The position numbers and the translations under genes were made by a program. From Psychroserpens sp. Hel_I_66 (GTDB lineage Bacteria > Bacteroidota > Bacteroidia > Flavobacteriales > Flavobacteriaceae), in assembly GCF_000799465.1 (NCBI RefSeq), contig NZ_JUGU01000001.1, forward strand, positions 3,368,501-3,432,500: a stretch of 64,000 nt of DNA, written 5' to 3'. Positions 23,919-32,500 of the stretch are shown one piece after another; the first letter of the stretch is position 1; each line of letters starts with the position of its first letter. Under the pieces are notes generated by a model. That model searched no databases and was not told the origin of the DNA. It saw only the letters and a list, made by a program, of their open reading frames with translations.

Positions 23919-24290
23919 ATGAGCTTGGAAATAACTTGTACACGGAACGAAGCAGACAAGAAGCAAATATCGAGATGCAAGGAAACCATAGAGAATTCTT
24001 CGGACAGCCTTAATGCAATAAGCAAAGTTTTGTCTCTCGCGGGAAGCGAGGTGCGGCTGAAAATCCTATTCCTATTGAACATAGAGAATGAGCTGTGCCC
24101 TTGCGATATTGCAGACATTCTTGAAATGAGTGTTCCTGCCGTATCCCAACATATCCGTAAAATGAAGGATGCAGGAATTATTACATCGAGACGTGAAGGG
24201 CAAACATTATATTATTCGCTGGTAAAGAGTGAGGACAATGTTTTAAATGGAATTTTCAATTCGATTTCGACAAGAAAGAAAACAGCCTAG
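23919..24290 (+). CDS. ArsR/SmtB-family metal-responsive repressor
   Basis: A 123-residue winged-helix protein. The ArsR core runs from about residue 33 (Ala-Ile-Ser-Lys-Val-Leu-Ser-Leu-Ala-Gly) through the recognition helix Ser-Val-Pro-Ala-Val-Ser-Gln-His-Ile to the wing Arg-Arg-Glu-Gly-Gln-Thr-Leu-Tyr-Tyr. The alpha-3 metal-site motif is Glu-Leu-Cys60-Pro-Cys62-Asp, and two further cysteines (Cys7, Cys20) lie in an N-terminal extension. It heads a mercury-type operon and probably represses it through the palindrome upstream until a thiophilic metal binds. Its ligand (Hg, As, Cd) cannot be decided from sequence alone. Confidence 0.85.
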   Translation: MSLEITCTRNEADKKQISRCKETIENSSDSLNAISKVLSLAGSEVRLKILFLLNIENELCPCDIADILEMSVPAVSQHIRKMKDAGIITSRREGQTLYYSLVKSEDNVLNGIFNSISTRKKTA

Positions 24291-24302
24291 AAAGTTTATA
24301 TT

Positions 24303-24929
24303 ATGACACCGAATAAAACCTCAAACACCGCCGCCTATACTGGCATTTTTACCGCAGTTGTAGCATCAGTATGTTGTATTACGCCTGTTTTGGCACTAAT
24401 TGCCGGAACAAGCGGAATTGCATCAACATTCTCTTGGGTCGAGCCATTTAGACCCTATCTTATTGGCCTGACCATTATTGTTTTGGTCTTTGCCTGGTAC
24501 CAGAAACTACGGCCGAAAACTCAGGAAGAAATTGATTGCGCCTGTGAAGATGATGCAAAACCTACGTTTTGGCAATCCAAACGGTTTTTGTTCATCGTAA
24601 CCGTATTTGCTGGATTGATGTTGGCTTTCCCATATTATTCCAACCTATTTTACGAACAGCGCACCAAGGATATCGTTTATGTCTCACAATCCAATATCGA
24701 AAAGCACACTTTTGATGTTGAGGGAATGACCTGTGCAGGTTGTGAGGCACACGTAGAAAGCGAAGTCAATAAGTTGGACGGAATTATTTCTGTCAAAGCC
24801 AGCTACGAAAATGCCAACACCATAGTGGAATTTGATAAGACTAAGACCGATTTGCCCGCAATCCGAAAAGCCATAGAGAAAACAGGATACAAAGTAGTCG
24901 AGAATACCACCAAAGAAAATAATAGATGA
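24303..24929 (+). CDS. merTP: MerT-MerP fusion mercuric transport protein
   Basis: 208 residues. The N-terminal part has the MerT signature Cys24-Cys25-Ile-Thr-Pro in the first helix, a second helix (about 52-66), a cytoplasmic loop with Cys79-Ala-Cys81 and a third helix (about 94-110). From about residue 133 follows a periplasmic HMA domain with Gly-Met-Thr-Cys144-Ala-Gly-Cys147, equivalent to MerP. It should capture Hg(II) outside and pass it inwards to the reductase. Its stop overlaps the next start as ATGA, so translation is coupled. Confidence 0.85.
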   Translation: MTPNKTSNTAAYTGIFTAVVASVCCITPVLALIAGTSGIASTFSWVEPFRPYLIGLTIIVLVFAWYQKLRPKTQEEIDCACEDDAKPTFWQSKRFLFIVTVFAGLMLAFPYYSNLFYEQRTKDIVYVSQSNIEKHTFDVEGMTCAGCEAHVESEVNKLDGIISVKASYENANTIVEFDKTKTDLPAIRKAIEKTGYKVVENTTKENNR

Positions 24930-26272
24930 AAAAATATGATGTTTTCATAATCGGCTCGGGTATGGCCGGTATGACAATCGCCAATAAATGTGCCTCAAAA
25001 GGTCTTTCGGTCGGCATAACCGATGAACTACCTTATGGTGGCACCTGTGCCCTACGAGGCTGTGACCCAAAAAAAGTGATTATCGGTGCCACGGAAGTGC
25101 GCGACTTCGCTAAAAGGCTTCAAGGGAAAGGCATTGATACCATTCCGAATATCAACTGGAAGGATATAATGTCGTTCAAACAGACCTTTGTCGATGAAAT
25201 GCCGAGGAAAATAGAAAAGGGGTATAAGAAGAACGGCATCGACACCTTTCACAGTTCCGCTACGTTTAGAAATGAAAATACCTTAAGTGTAGGTAACGAG
25301 ACCATTCAAGCTGATAAAGTTGTAATTGCGTCAGGTTCAAACCCAAAAGTTTTAGATTTTGAAGGCGGACAGCTTGCGAAAACGAGTACGGATTTTCTAA
25401 ACCTTAAGGAATTACCACAATCCCTTCTTTTCATCGGTGGTGGATATATCGCCTTTGAATTCGCCCATATTGCCGCACGTTCCGGTGCCGAGGTAACAAT
25501 AGTACATCGAGGCAAGCGTCCATTGGAAAACTTTGACAAGGATATTGTAAAACATTTGGTCGATGCCACACGTAATTTAGAGATTAAGATTGTTCTGGAA
25601 ACTGAAGTTTCTAAAATTGAAAGTAAAGATGGCCACTACATAACCACAGGAATTTCAAACGGAAACGAAACTACCTACAAAGCGGCAGCGGTATTTAATT
25701 CCGCTGGTCGTCCCCCAGCCATTTTTGATTTAGAATTGGAAAAAGCAGGTATATCCTTCTCAGAAAAGGGCATAGAGGTCAACGAATACCTTCAGAGCAC
25801 AACTAACGCGAACATATATGCAGCAGGCGATGCAGCGGACTCAAGAGGATTGCCCCTAACACCCGTAGCTGTTTTGGAAGGACACGTCGTAGCTTCAAAT
25901 ATCATTAAAGGAAATAAGAAAAAAGTCAGTTATCCCCCAATGCCTTCCGTGGTTTTCACTTTGCCCACTATGGCAACTGTTGGCCTATTGGAAGATGAAG
26001 CCAAAGAAAAGGGATATGATATCAATGTCAATTTTGAAAAAGTGAATAATTGGTTTAACGCAAGGCGTTCAAACGTGGATGAATATGCCTTTAAAACAAT
26101 CATCGATAAAAATAACAACACCATTTTGGGTGCGCATCTTATTGGTCCTCATTGTGAAGAAACCATCAATCTTTTCGCAATGGCGATAAAGACCAAGATG
26201 ACCATAAGCGATTTGCGAACAATGATATTTTCATATCCTACAATGGCATCTGACCTAACCTATATGCTCTAA
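24926..26272 (+). CDS. MerA-like pyridine nucleotide-disulfide oxidoreductase
   Basis: 448 residues. FAD site Gly10-Ser-Gly-Met-Ala-Gly, redox-active Cys41-x4-Cys46 in Gly-Gly-Thr-Cys-Ala-Leu-Arg-Gly-Cys, NAD(P) site Gly-Gly-Gly-Tyr-Ile-Ala, second FAD motif Ala-Gly-Asp-Ala-Ala. The C-terminal segment Phe-Ser-Tyr-Pro-Thr-Met resembles the Tyr-containing motif of MerA rather than the His-Glu pair of lipoamide dehydrogenase. It lacks the N-terminal HMA domain and the C-terminal vicinal cysteines that deliver Hg(II) in canonical MerA. Operon position after MerTP supports Hg(II) reduction, but another disulfide or metal substrate is possible. Confidence 0.75.
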   Translation: MKKYDVFIIGSGMAGMTIANKCASKGLSVGITDELPYGGTCALRGCDPKKVIIGATEVRDFAKRLQGKGIDTIPNINWKDIMSFKQTFVDEMPRKIEKGYKKNGIDTFHSSATFRNENTLSVGNETIQADKVVIASGSNPKVLDFEGGQLAKTSTDFLNLKELPQSLLFIGGGYIAFEFAHIAARSGAEVTIVHRGKRPLENFDKDIVKHLVDATRNLEIKIVLETEVSKIESKDGHYITTGISNGNETTYKAAAVFNSAGRPPAIFDLELEKAGISFSEKGIEVNEYLQSTTNANIYAAGDAADSRGLPLTPVAVLEGHVVASNIIKGNKKKVSYPPMPSVVFTLPTMATVGLLEDEAKEKGYDINVNFEKVNNWFNARRSNVDEYAFKTIIDKNNNTILGAHLIGPHCEETINLFAMAIKTKMTISDLRTMIFSYPTMASDLTYML

Positions 26273-26281
26273 CTATTATTT

Positions 26282-26491
26282 ATGGAAACTACAGAATTAA
26301 AATCTACGGTTACCTGTCCTGAATGTGGCCATAAAAAAGAAGAAGAAATGCCAACCACGGCCTGTCAATTCTTTTATGAATGTGACAATTGCAAACAAAT
26401 ACTCAAGCCAAAAGAAGGGGATTGTTGTGTATTCTGTTCTTATGGTACTGTGGCTTGTCCACCTATTCAGGAAGGTTCAAAATGTTGCTAA
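26282..26491 (+). CDS. GDCCVxC-motif small cysteine protein
   Basis: 69 residues with 11 cysteines: Cys12-x-x-Cys15, Cys28, Cys34-x-x-Cys37, the hallmark Gly-Asp-Cys48-Cys49-Val-Phe-Cys52-Ser-Tyr-Gly, Cys59-Pro-Pro and a C-terminal Cys68-Cys69. This is the GDCCVxC family, whose members sometimes carry selenocysteine and often sit beside mer genes. Here all codons in the motif are cysteine. As the MerA-like enzyme lacks its C-terminal cysteine pair, this protein could supply the missing metal-handover thiols; that is my inference. Confidence 0.8.
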   Translation: METTELKSTVTCPECGHKKEEEMPTTACQFFYECDNCKQILKPKEGDCCVFCSYGTVACPPIQEGSKCC

Positions 26492-26538
26492 TAATTTTCT
26501 ATTACAATTGTTATTGCTGTTTTTCCACAATATACCAT

Positions 26539-28767
26539 TTAAAAGCTAAACTGTAACCCTGCATTAATTCCAAAAGGATGGCCAGGTCGTAGACCAGCTG
26601 GTACCCGAGATACGGCATATTCAGTATCAAACAGGTTTATTATGTTTGTTGATAGCGTAAAATTTTCATTAAGAAAATAATGCGCAGATAAGTCAACGAT
26701 GAAATTAGAATCTACTTTAAAATTTTCTGGAATAGATCCTGAACCAGCCCTAGTTCTAAATGCACCAGTATATCTTGAATTTAGGTTTACGTCAAATTTT
26801 TTATGCTGTAGTCCTAACGTTGCATTCAATTGGTTCTTTGCAATGTATGGTATTTCGTCCCCTTTGGTCACCACCCCATAAATAGCTTCGTTACTGTCAA
26901 AGCTGGTCAGAAATTCGGTATCCGTAAGGGTATAGGAAATCGATACAGGTAGTTTAAATCTCTCTGAGGTACTATATAGCAGATTGTAATTTAGTAAAAA
27001 TTCAATTCCACTTACACGCACTTCACCTGCATTAAACTGGTCAAGACTTCCTGTACCACCTGTGGCGGCCAAATCACTTCCTAGCAGGTTTTGATAATCA
27101 TTGTAGAACCCGACAAGTTCCCCAGAAAAACCTTTAAAACCAAATCGAGAACCCAACTCATAATTAATACTTTCTTCGGCATTTTGTCCTGGTGTATTAC
27201 TTGGTGGCGAAAACCCTTTATGTACCCCGCCGAAGACCGATATATAATTACTGAATCTGTAATTTGCACCTATGCCAGGAATCCACACATTTACGTTGTT
27301 CTCGCGAATAGCTAAGTCCTGACCAGTCCTATTTGGGTCGTTAGTGCCATAATCCGTTCGGGTAAGGGTTATATTTTCATAGCGTAGCCCAGGTGTAAGG
27401 GTTAAGTTCTCAATTTTAAGGGTGTACAAGAGGTGTGCTGCCAATGCTTGTGCACTACTTATACGATTAGCATCCGTTCCCTTTTCGCCCACTGTAGTTC
27501 GTATTAATTCTTGGTTTTGAAATGCATACCTGTCCACCCATTGAAATCGGTCCTCGTCATCTTCGTGATAACGTATTCCAGCTTCTAAAGTTTGTAACCA
27601 ATCAGAACCCCATCGTAATTTGGCAATGGACTGAACACCATTTGAAGTATATACTCTATTATTTGCTTTTATGCCCATAACATCGTCTTGGGTGTTTTCG
27701 TTTCCTAAAATGGTCTGGTACTCTAAGGGGTAATCCTGTGGTGATGATAGAATGTTGTTAATACTCATTCTCTCACCAAGGTTGACATCGGTTAACTTAT
27801 ACCAATTCCTTTTGAATTTATTCAGGTAGCCAGTAGTACTTATATTTAACGAGGGGGATACTTGTATAAAATGGGTGAGCTGGTATTGTTGATGTTCGGC
27901 ATTCATAACATCTTCAGACGATGCCCTGTATCTTCTATAGGGGTTTTCTTCAAAATCTTCATCCGTCAATCCCAAGTAGGTTTCGTTCGCCTCTTCTTCA
28001 GAATATTGGATTTTAAATGTTAATGACTGATACGTTTTTGCATCTAAATTTGTGTTCACCCTAAATTTGGCCAAATAATCAGATTTATCAAATCCTGTAT
28101 TACCACCACCATCGATATTTTTAAAACCATCAGAATTGTAATTGAAATAATCCGTTACAAATCCAAAGTTTTTATAGGTATCACCAATAACCAATTGCGT
28201 GTTTCTAGAACCATAATTTCCTGCGGCAATGGAAGCCCTTCCAGAAAATTTGTCTGGAATTCGAGAAGATATCATATTAATGGCGCCGCCAGTAGTATTG
28301 GGTCCGTATTGAATTTGACTGCTTCCTTTTAAGACCTCTATAGCCTGCATACGCCCAATGGTAGGGAAATAATAGGCGGCAGGTGCGCTGTAGGGTGCAG
28401 GGGCAATTAGTACACCATCTTCCATTAGATTGATTTTTGCACTACGCTCAGGCGATGTGCCTCGCAAACTTATATTTGGGCGTAGCCCAAAACCATCCTC
28501 TTCATAAATATTAATTCCTGGAACTGTTTGTAAAACCCTATTTATATTAGTGTAAGAAAACTTTTTTAAATCCTCTTCGGAAATATAGTTCGCAGAACCC
28601 GATTTGTTTTTAATCTCAAATTTACTACCAAGTATAGTGTTGGCAGATACAATTACTTCTTTTAAGCGTTCTGTTTTTTGTTGGATGGTATCCTTTTGTT
28701 GAGGATTTGTTTGCGCCAATATATGTGTAAATTGTAAGATAAATAGTAGGAAAAATAGAGTTCTCAT
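26539..28767 (-). CDS. TonB-dependent outer-membrane receptor (FecA-like)
   Basis: 742 residues. A signal peptide (1-19, ending Ile-Leu-Ala-Gln) precedes a plug domain (about 35-160: Glu-Val-Ile-Val, Asn-Arg-Val-Leu-Gln-Thr-Val-Pro-Gly, Ile-Glu-Val-Leu-Lys-Gly, Gly-Gly-Ala-Ile-Asn) and a 22-strand barrel ending in Gln-Phe-Ser-Phe. The plug resembles FecA, suggesting a ferric or other metal chelate as cargo. ATG 28767 is chosen since a signal peptide starts there; the frame reaches a TTG three codons upstream. Two 23-bp AT-rich boxes flank its promoter and look Fur-like. It converges on the mercury operon. Confidence 0.88.
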   Translation of the reverse strand: MRTLFFLLFILQFTHILAQTNPQQKDTIQQKTERLKEVIVSANTILGSKFEIKNKSGSANYISEEDLKKFSYTNINRVLQTVPGINIYEEDGFGLRPNISLRGTSPERSAKINLMEDGVLIAPAPYSAPAAYYFPTIGRMQAIEVLKGSSQIQYGPNTTGGAINMISSRIPDKFSGRASIAAGNYGSRNTQLVIGDTYKNFGFVTDYFNYNSDGFKNIDGGGNTGFDKSDYLAKFRVNTNLDAKTYQSLTFKIQYSEEEANETYLGLTDEDFEENPYRRYRASSEDVMNAEHQQYQLTHFIQVSPSLNISTTGYLNKFKRNWYKLTDVNLGERMSINNILSSPQDYPLEYQTILGNENTQDDVMGIKANNRVYTSNGVQSIAKLRWGSDWLQTLEAGIRYHEDDEDRFQWVDRYAFQNQELIRTTVGEKGTDANRISSAQALAAHLLYTLKIENLTLTPGLRYENITLTRTDYGTNDPNRTGQDLAIRENNVNVWIPGIGANYRFSNYISVFGGVHKGFSPPSNTPGQNAEESINYELGSRFGFKGFSGELVGFYNDYQNLLGSDLAATGGTGSLDQFNAGEVRVSGIEFLLNYNLLYSTSERFKLPVSISYTLTDTEFLTSFDSNEAIYGVVTKGDEIPYIAKNQLNATLGLQHKKFDVNLNSRYTGAFRTRAGSGSIPENFKVDSNFIVDLSAHYFLNENFTLSTNIINLFDTEYAVSRVPAGLRPGHPFGINAGLQFSF

Positions 28768-28777
28768 TTGTTGCAAA

Positions 28778-28860
28778 TTATTTAGAATGATTTTAAATAG
28801 AGGGCAAATGTAACATACTGTTCTTAAAAATCCAACCTTATTTAGAATAATTCTTAATAA
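28778..28860 (-). promoter_or_regulatory. TonB-receptor promoter flanked by two Fur-like boxes
   Basis: Two related 23-bp sequences at 28778..28800 and 28838..28860 share TTATTTAGAATNATTNTTAA and are each close to an inverted repeat (TTTAGAAT/ATTCTTAA). Between them on the minus strand lie a -7 element TACATTTG (28805..28812) and TTGG 19 nt upstream. One box lies just upstream of the -33 and the other just after the expected transcript start, a classic layout for repression. Fur is proposed from the receptor type and the AT-rich dyad; no fur gene is in the window. Confidence 0.5.
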
Positions 28861-28997
28861 TAATTTTGAAGTATTTTAGAATCAATAGTTTATAATCTGA
28901 AAAGAAATTAGATTAATTGAAGTGTCAAAAATGGACTTATTAATTAAATTTCTGTTAATCCCAATAAAAACTGTTAAAATTTTGTAATTTTGCAAGG

Positions 28998-29417
28998 ATG
29001 AAACAAGTGTTCCATAAAATATTATCCATTTCGATGGCTTTCGTAGTGATGTTCACTACAATGTCATTTACTGTGGATATGCACTATTGTGGGGATAACT
29101 TGGTAGATTTCAGTTTATTCTCAAAAGCTGAAGGTTGCGGAATGGAAAAAGCGCAACCCGTTAAAAGTTGTGAGAATCCTAAAATGACTGAAAAGTCTTG
29201 TTGTACTGACCAGCAAATTGTCAAGGAAGGCAAAGACGACCTCAAAATATCTTTTGATACCCTTTCGTTCGAGCAGCAAACGTTCATCGCTGCTTTTACC
29301 TATTCTTATATTAACCTTTTTGAAGGAACCGAATCTGAAGAAGTTCCTTTTGAAGATTACCCGCGACCCTTTGTCAAACGGGATGTGCAAGTGCTGCACC
29401 AGACTTTCTTAATTTGA
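28998..29417 (+). CDS. HYC_CC_PP family protein
   Basis: 139 residues with an N-terminal membrane or signal helix (8-25) and, right after it, the family motif His29-Tyr-Cys31-Gly-Asp. A second motif is Lys-Ser-Cys-Cys-Thr-Asp, and a Tyr-Pro-Arg-Pro segment stands near the C-terminus. The family is common in front of heavy-metal RND pumps in flavobacteria, and the clustered Cys/His suggest metal binding in the periplasm; the function is not established. TAATTTTG at 28985..28992 fits a -7 element but would put the transcript start at about the ATG, so the transcript may be nearly leaderless. Confidence 0.75.
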   Translation: MKQVFHKILSISMAFVVMFTTMSFTVDMHYCGDNLVDFSLFSKAEGCGMEKAQPVKSCENPKMTEKSCCTDQQIVKEGKDDLKISFDTLSFEQQTFIAAFTYSYINLFEGTESEEVPFEDYPRPFVKRDVQVLHQTFLI

Positions 29418-29438
29418 TTTGTTAGATTTTTAGAATGA

Positions 29439-29465
29439 AGCCCAACAGCTACGCTGTCGTGGGCT
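29439..29465 (+). other. Stable GC-rich hairpin upstream of cusA
   Basis: AGCCCA/TGGGCT and ACAGC/GCTGT stack into an 11-bp stem with a 3-nt loop and a 2-nt bulge. No T-run follows, so it is probably not a terminator; a role in transcript stability or attenuation between the HYC_CC_PP and cusA genes is possible. Confidence 0.4.
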
Positions 29466-29525
29466 AAAACTCGTGTTTGCCATTTTATGCAACACGCAAT
29501 TCCAAAACTCTAATAATCAAATACT

Positions 29526-32500
29526 ATGCTGAATAAGAGCATTAAATTTCTCATAGAAAACAAACTTGTTGCCGTTCTAATACTCGCGCTATTTGTGGGT
29601 TGGGGTGTGGTCAACGCACCCTTTAATTGGGAAACCGGCTTTTTGCCCACAGACCCAGTTGCCGTAGATGCCATACCTGACATTGGCGAAAACCAGCAGA
29701 TTGTTTTTACCAAATGGCAAGGCCGCTCGCCACAGGATATTGAAGACCAAATTACATATCCGCTTACCACTTCCCTTCTCGGTATTCCGGGCGTGAAAAC
29801 CATCCGTAGTTCTTCTATGTTTGGATTTTCCAGCATTTACATCATTTTTGAAGAAGACATTGAGTTCTACTGGTCACGCAGTCGTATACTCGAAAAGCTG
29901 AACTCACTTCCTGCAAACCTTTTACCCGATGGTGTCAACCCATCTTTAGGTCCAGATGCCACAGGTTTGGGACAGATATTTTGGTACACGCTGGAAGGTC
30001 GCGATAAAGACGGCAACGTAACAGGCGGTTGGGATTTACAGGAATTGCGTAGCATACAGGATTACTATGTAAAGTACGGACTATCATCTGCAGGTGGTGT
30101 TTCCGAAGTAGCGTCTATCGGCGGTTATGTTCAGGAATATCAAGTAGATGTGGACCCAGAGAAAATGCGCCAATACAATATTGGATTAAGTGCCATTGTC
30201 AAAGCCGTTAAGCAGAGCAACCAAGATATTGGTGCACAAACATTGGAAATCAATCAGGCCGAATATCTGGTTCGTGGTTTGGGCTATGTAAAATCCGTTG
30301 CAGATATTGAGAATGCCGTGGTCACTTCAGAGAATTTTACGTCTATCCGAATAAAAGACATCGCAACTGTTCATTTGGGACCGCAAACTCGTCGTGGTAT
30401 TTTAGATAAAGAAGGTGCCGAAGTTGTGGGCGGTGTGGTCGTCGCTCGCTACGGTGCAAATCCGTTGGAAGTAATCAATAATGTCAAGGCTCAAATCGCC
30501 GAAATAAGTTCTGGACTTCCTACAAAAACCTTGGCAGATGGTCGCACTTCACAAGTAACCATCGTTCCATTTTACGACCGTACAGAACTCATTCAAGAAA
30601 CGCTGGACACGCTCAATGAAGCCCTGACTTTGGAAATCTTGATTACCATTTTGGTCATTATCATAATGGTATTTAACCTGCGTGCATCCATCCTAATTTC
30701 AGGATTGTTGCCAGTAGCTGTTTTGATGGTTTTTATCACGATGAAACTCTTTAATGTAGATGCAAACATCGTCGCCTTGTCAGGTATCGCCATTGCCATC
30801 GGTACAATGGTGGACGTGGGCGTGATACTCGCCGAAAATATGATACGGCACTTGGAAGATGAAAAGTTACGGCTTAATGAAAACGGTAAGGAATACAGTA
30901 CAAACGAAATCATCTACAACGCAACTGCCGAAGTTTCTGGTGCTATCCTAACCGCAGTTTTAACAACAATAATCAGTTTCCTGCCCGTATTCACGATGAT
31001 TGGTGCCGAAGGAAAACTGTTCCGCCCGCTTGCCTTTACCAAAACAATGGCACTCACGGCATCCCTTATCATTGCGCTGTTTATCATTCCACCCATCGCG
31101 GCTTTCCTATTCCGCAAGACGAGTGTACGAGAACGCACTCAATATGCCATCAACAGCGCACTTGTGTTATTGGGGATTCTCGCTATCGTTTACGGCTATT
31201 GGTTAGGACTAATTCTTATCGCCTTTGCCATAACTTCATTTTTAAAGATGCGTGGTACGCTTTCGCGAAAGCGTAAAAATCTAATCGACATTATCATTTC
31301 ATCGGTTGCCATCGTATTCTTGCTCGCTACGTATTGGCGACCGTTAGGCTTTGACCGAAGCATCGTGATGAACCTGATATTTGTATCCATTATCTGTTTT
31401 GGACTGCTCGGTGTATTCTCAATTTTCAGGATATACTACGAGCGTATTTTGAGATGGGCACTTCAAAACCGATATCTATTCTTAATCGTTCCCGCTACGG
31501 TGCTCACGCTCGGTATTCTCATAATGCGAAATACGGGCAAAGAGTTTATGCCAGCGCTCAATGAAGGCTCGTTCCTGCTGATGCCTACATCCTTGCCACA
31601 CGCAGGTGTTGAAGAAAACAAGCGTGTACTACAACAGCTCGATATGGCTGTGGCAAGTATTCCTGAAATTGAAACCGTAGTAGGTAAATCGGGTAGAACA
31701 GAATCTGCTCTTGACCCTGCGCCACTCTCGATGTACGAAAACGTCATTCAGTATAAATCTGAATATATGCGAAACAAGAATGGCGAGAGACAACGCTACC
31801 GCGTAAACGATGATGGTTTATTTGTTCTGAAAAATGATAAATTCATTATTAATCCAAATAATGAAATCGATGATGACGCTAATTATGAGGCGTCGCAACT
31901 AAAAACAAATGCAACCCATAGCGATTTAATTGAAGACGGCAGCGGTGAATATTACCGAAACTGGCGGCCAGAAATCGACAGCCCAGACGATATCTGGAAT
32001 GAGATTGTGAAAGTGACCAAATTTCCAGGGGTGACTTCTGCACCAAAACTACAACCTATCGAGACAAGGCTCGTAATGCTTCAAACAGGTATGCGTGCGC
32101 CTATGGGTATAAAAGTTAAAGGGCCAGACTTGAAAACAATAGAAGCTTTTGGCCTACAGCTCGAAGACATTTTAAAACAAGCCGAAGGTGTTAAAGAGCA
32201 AGCTGTATTTGCAGACCGTATCGTTGGGAAGCCCTATTTACTTATTGATATAAAGCGAGAACAACTCGCCAGATATGGCGTTTCTGTAATGGATGTGCAG
32301 GAAGTTCTTAAAGTAGCTGTTGGCGGGATGCCACTCACACAAACCGTGGAAGGTCGTGAACGCTATGCCGTTCGGGTTCGTTATCCACGAGAGTTACGGG
32401 CAAATCCAGACGACCTTAAAAATATCTACGTTCCCGTAGAAAAAGGCAGTCCTGTACCGCTGGGCGAACTGGTAGAGATACGATACGAACAAGGTCCACA

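Noticed and set aside
24926..26272. Dihydrolipoamide dehydrogenase
   Set aside because: The C-terminal His-Glu catalytic pair is missing; a Phe-Ser-Tyr-Pro-Thr segment and the merTP neighbour fit a MerA-like role better.
29439..29465. Rho-independent terminator before cusA
   Set aside because: The stem is strong but no T-run follows.
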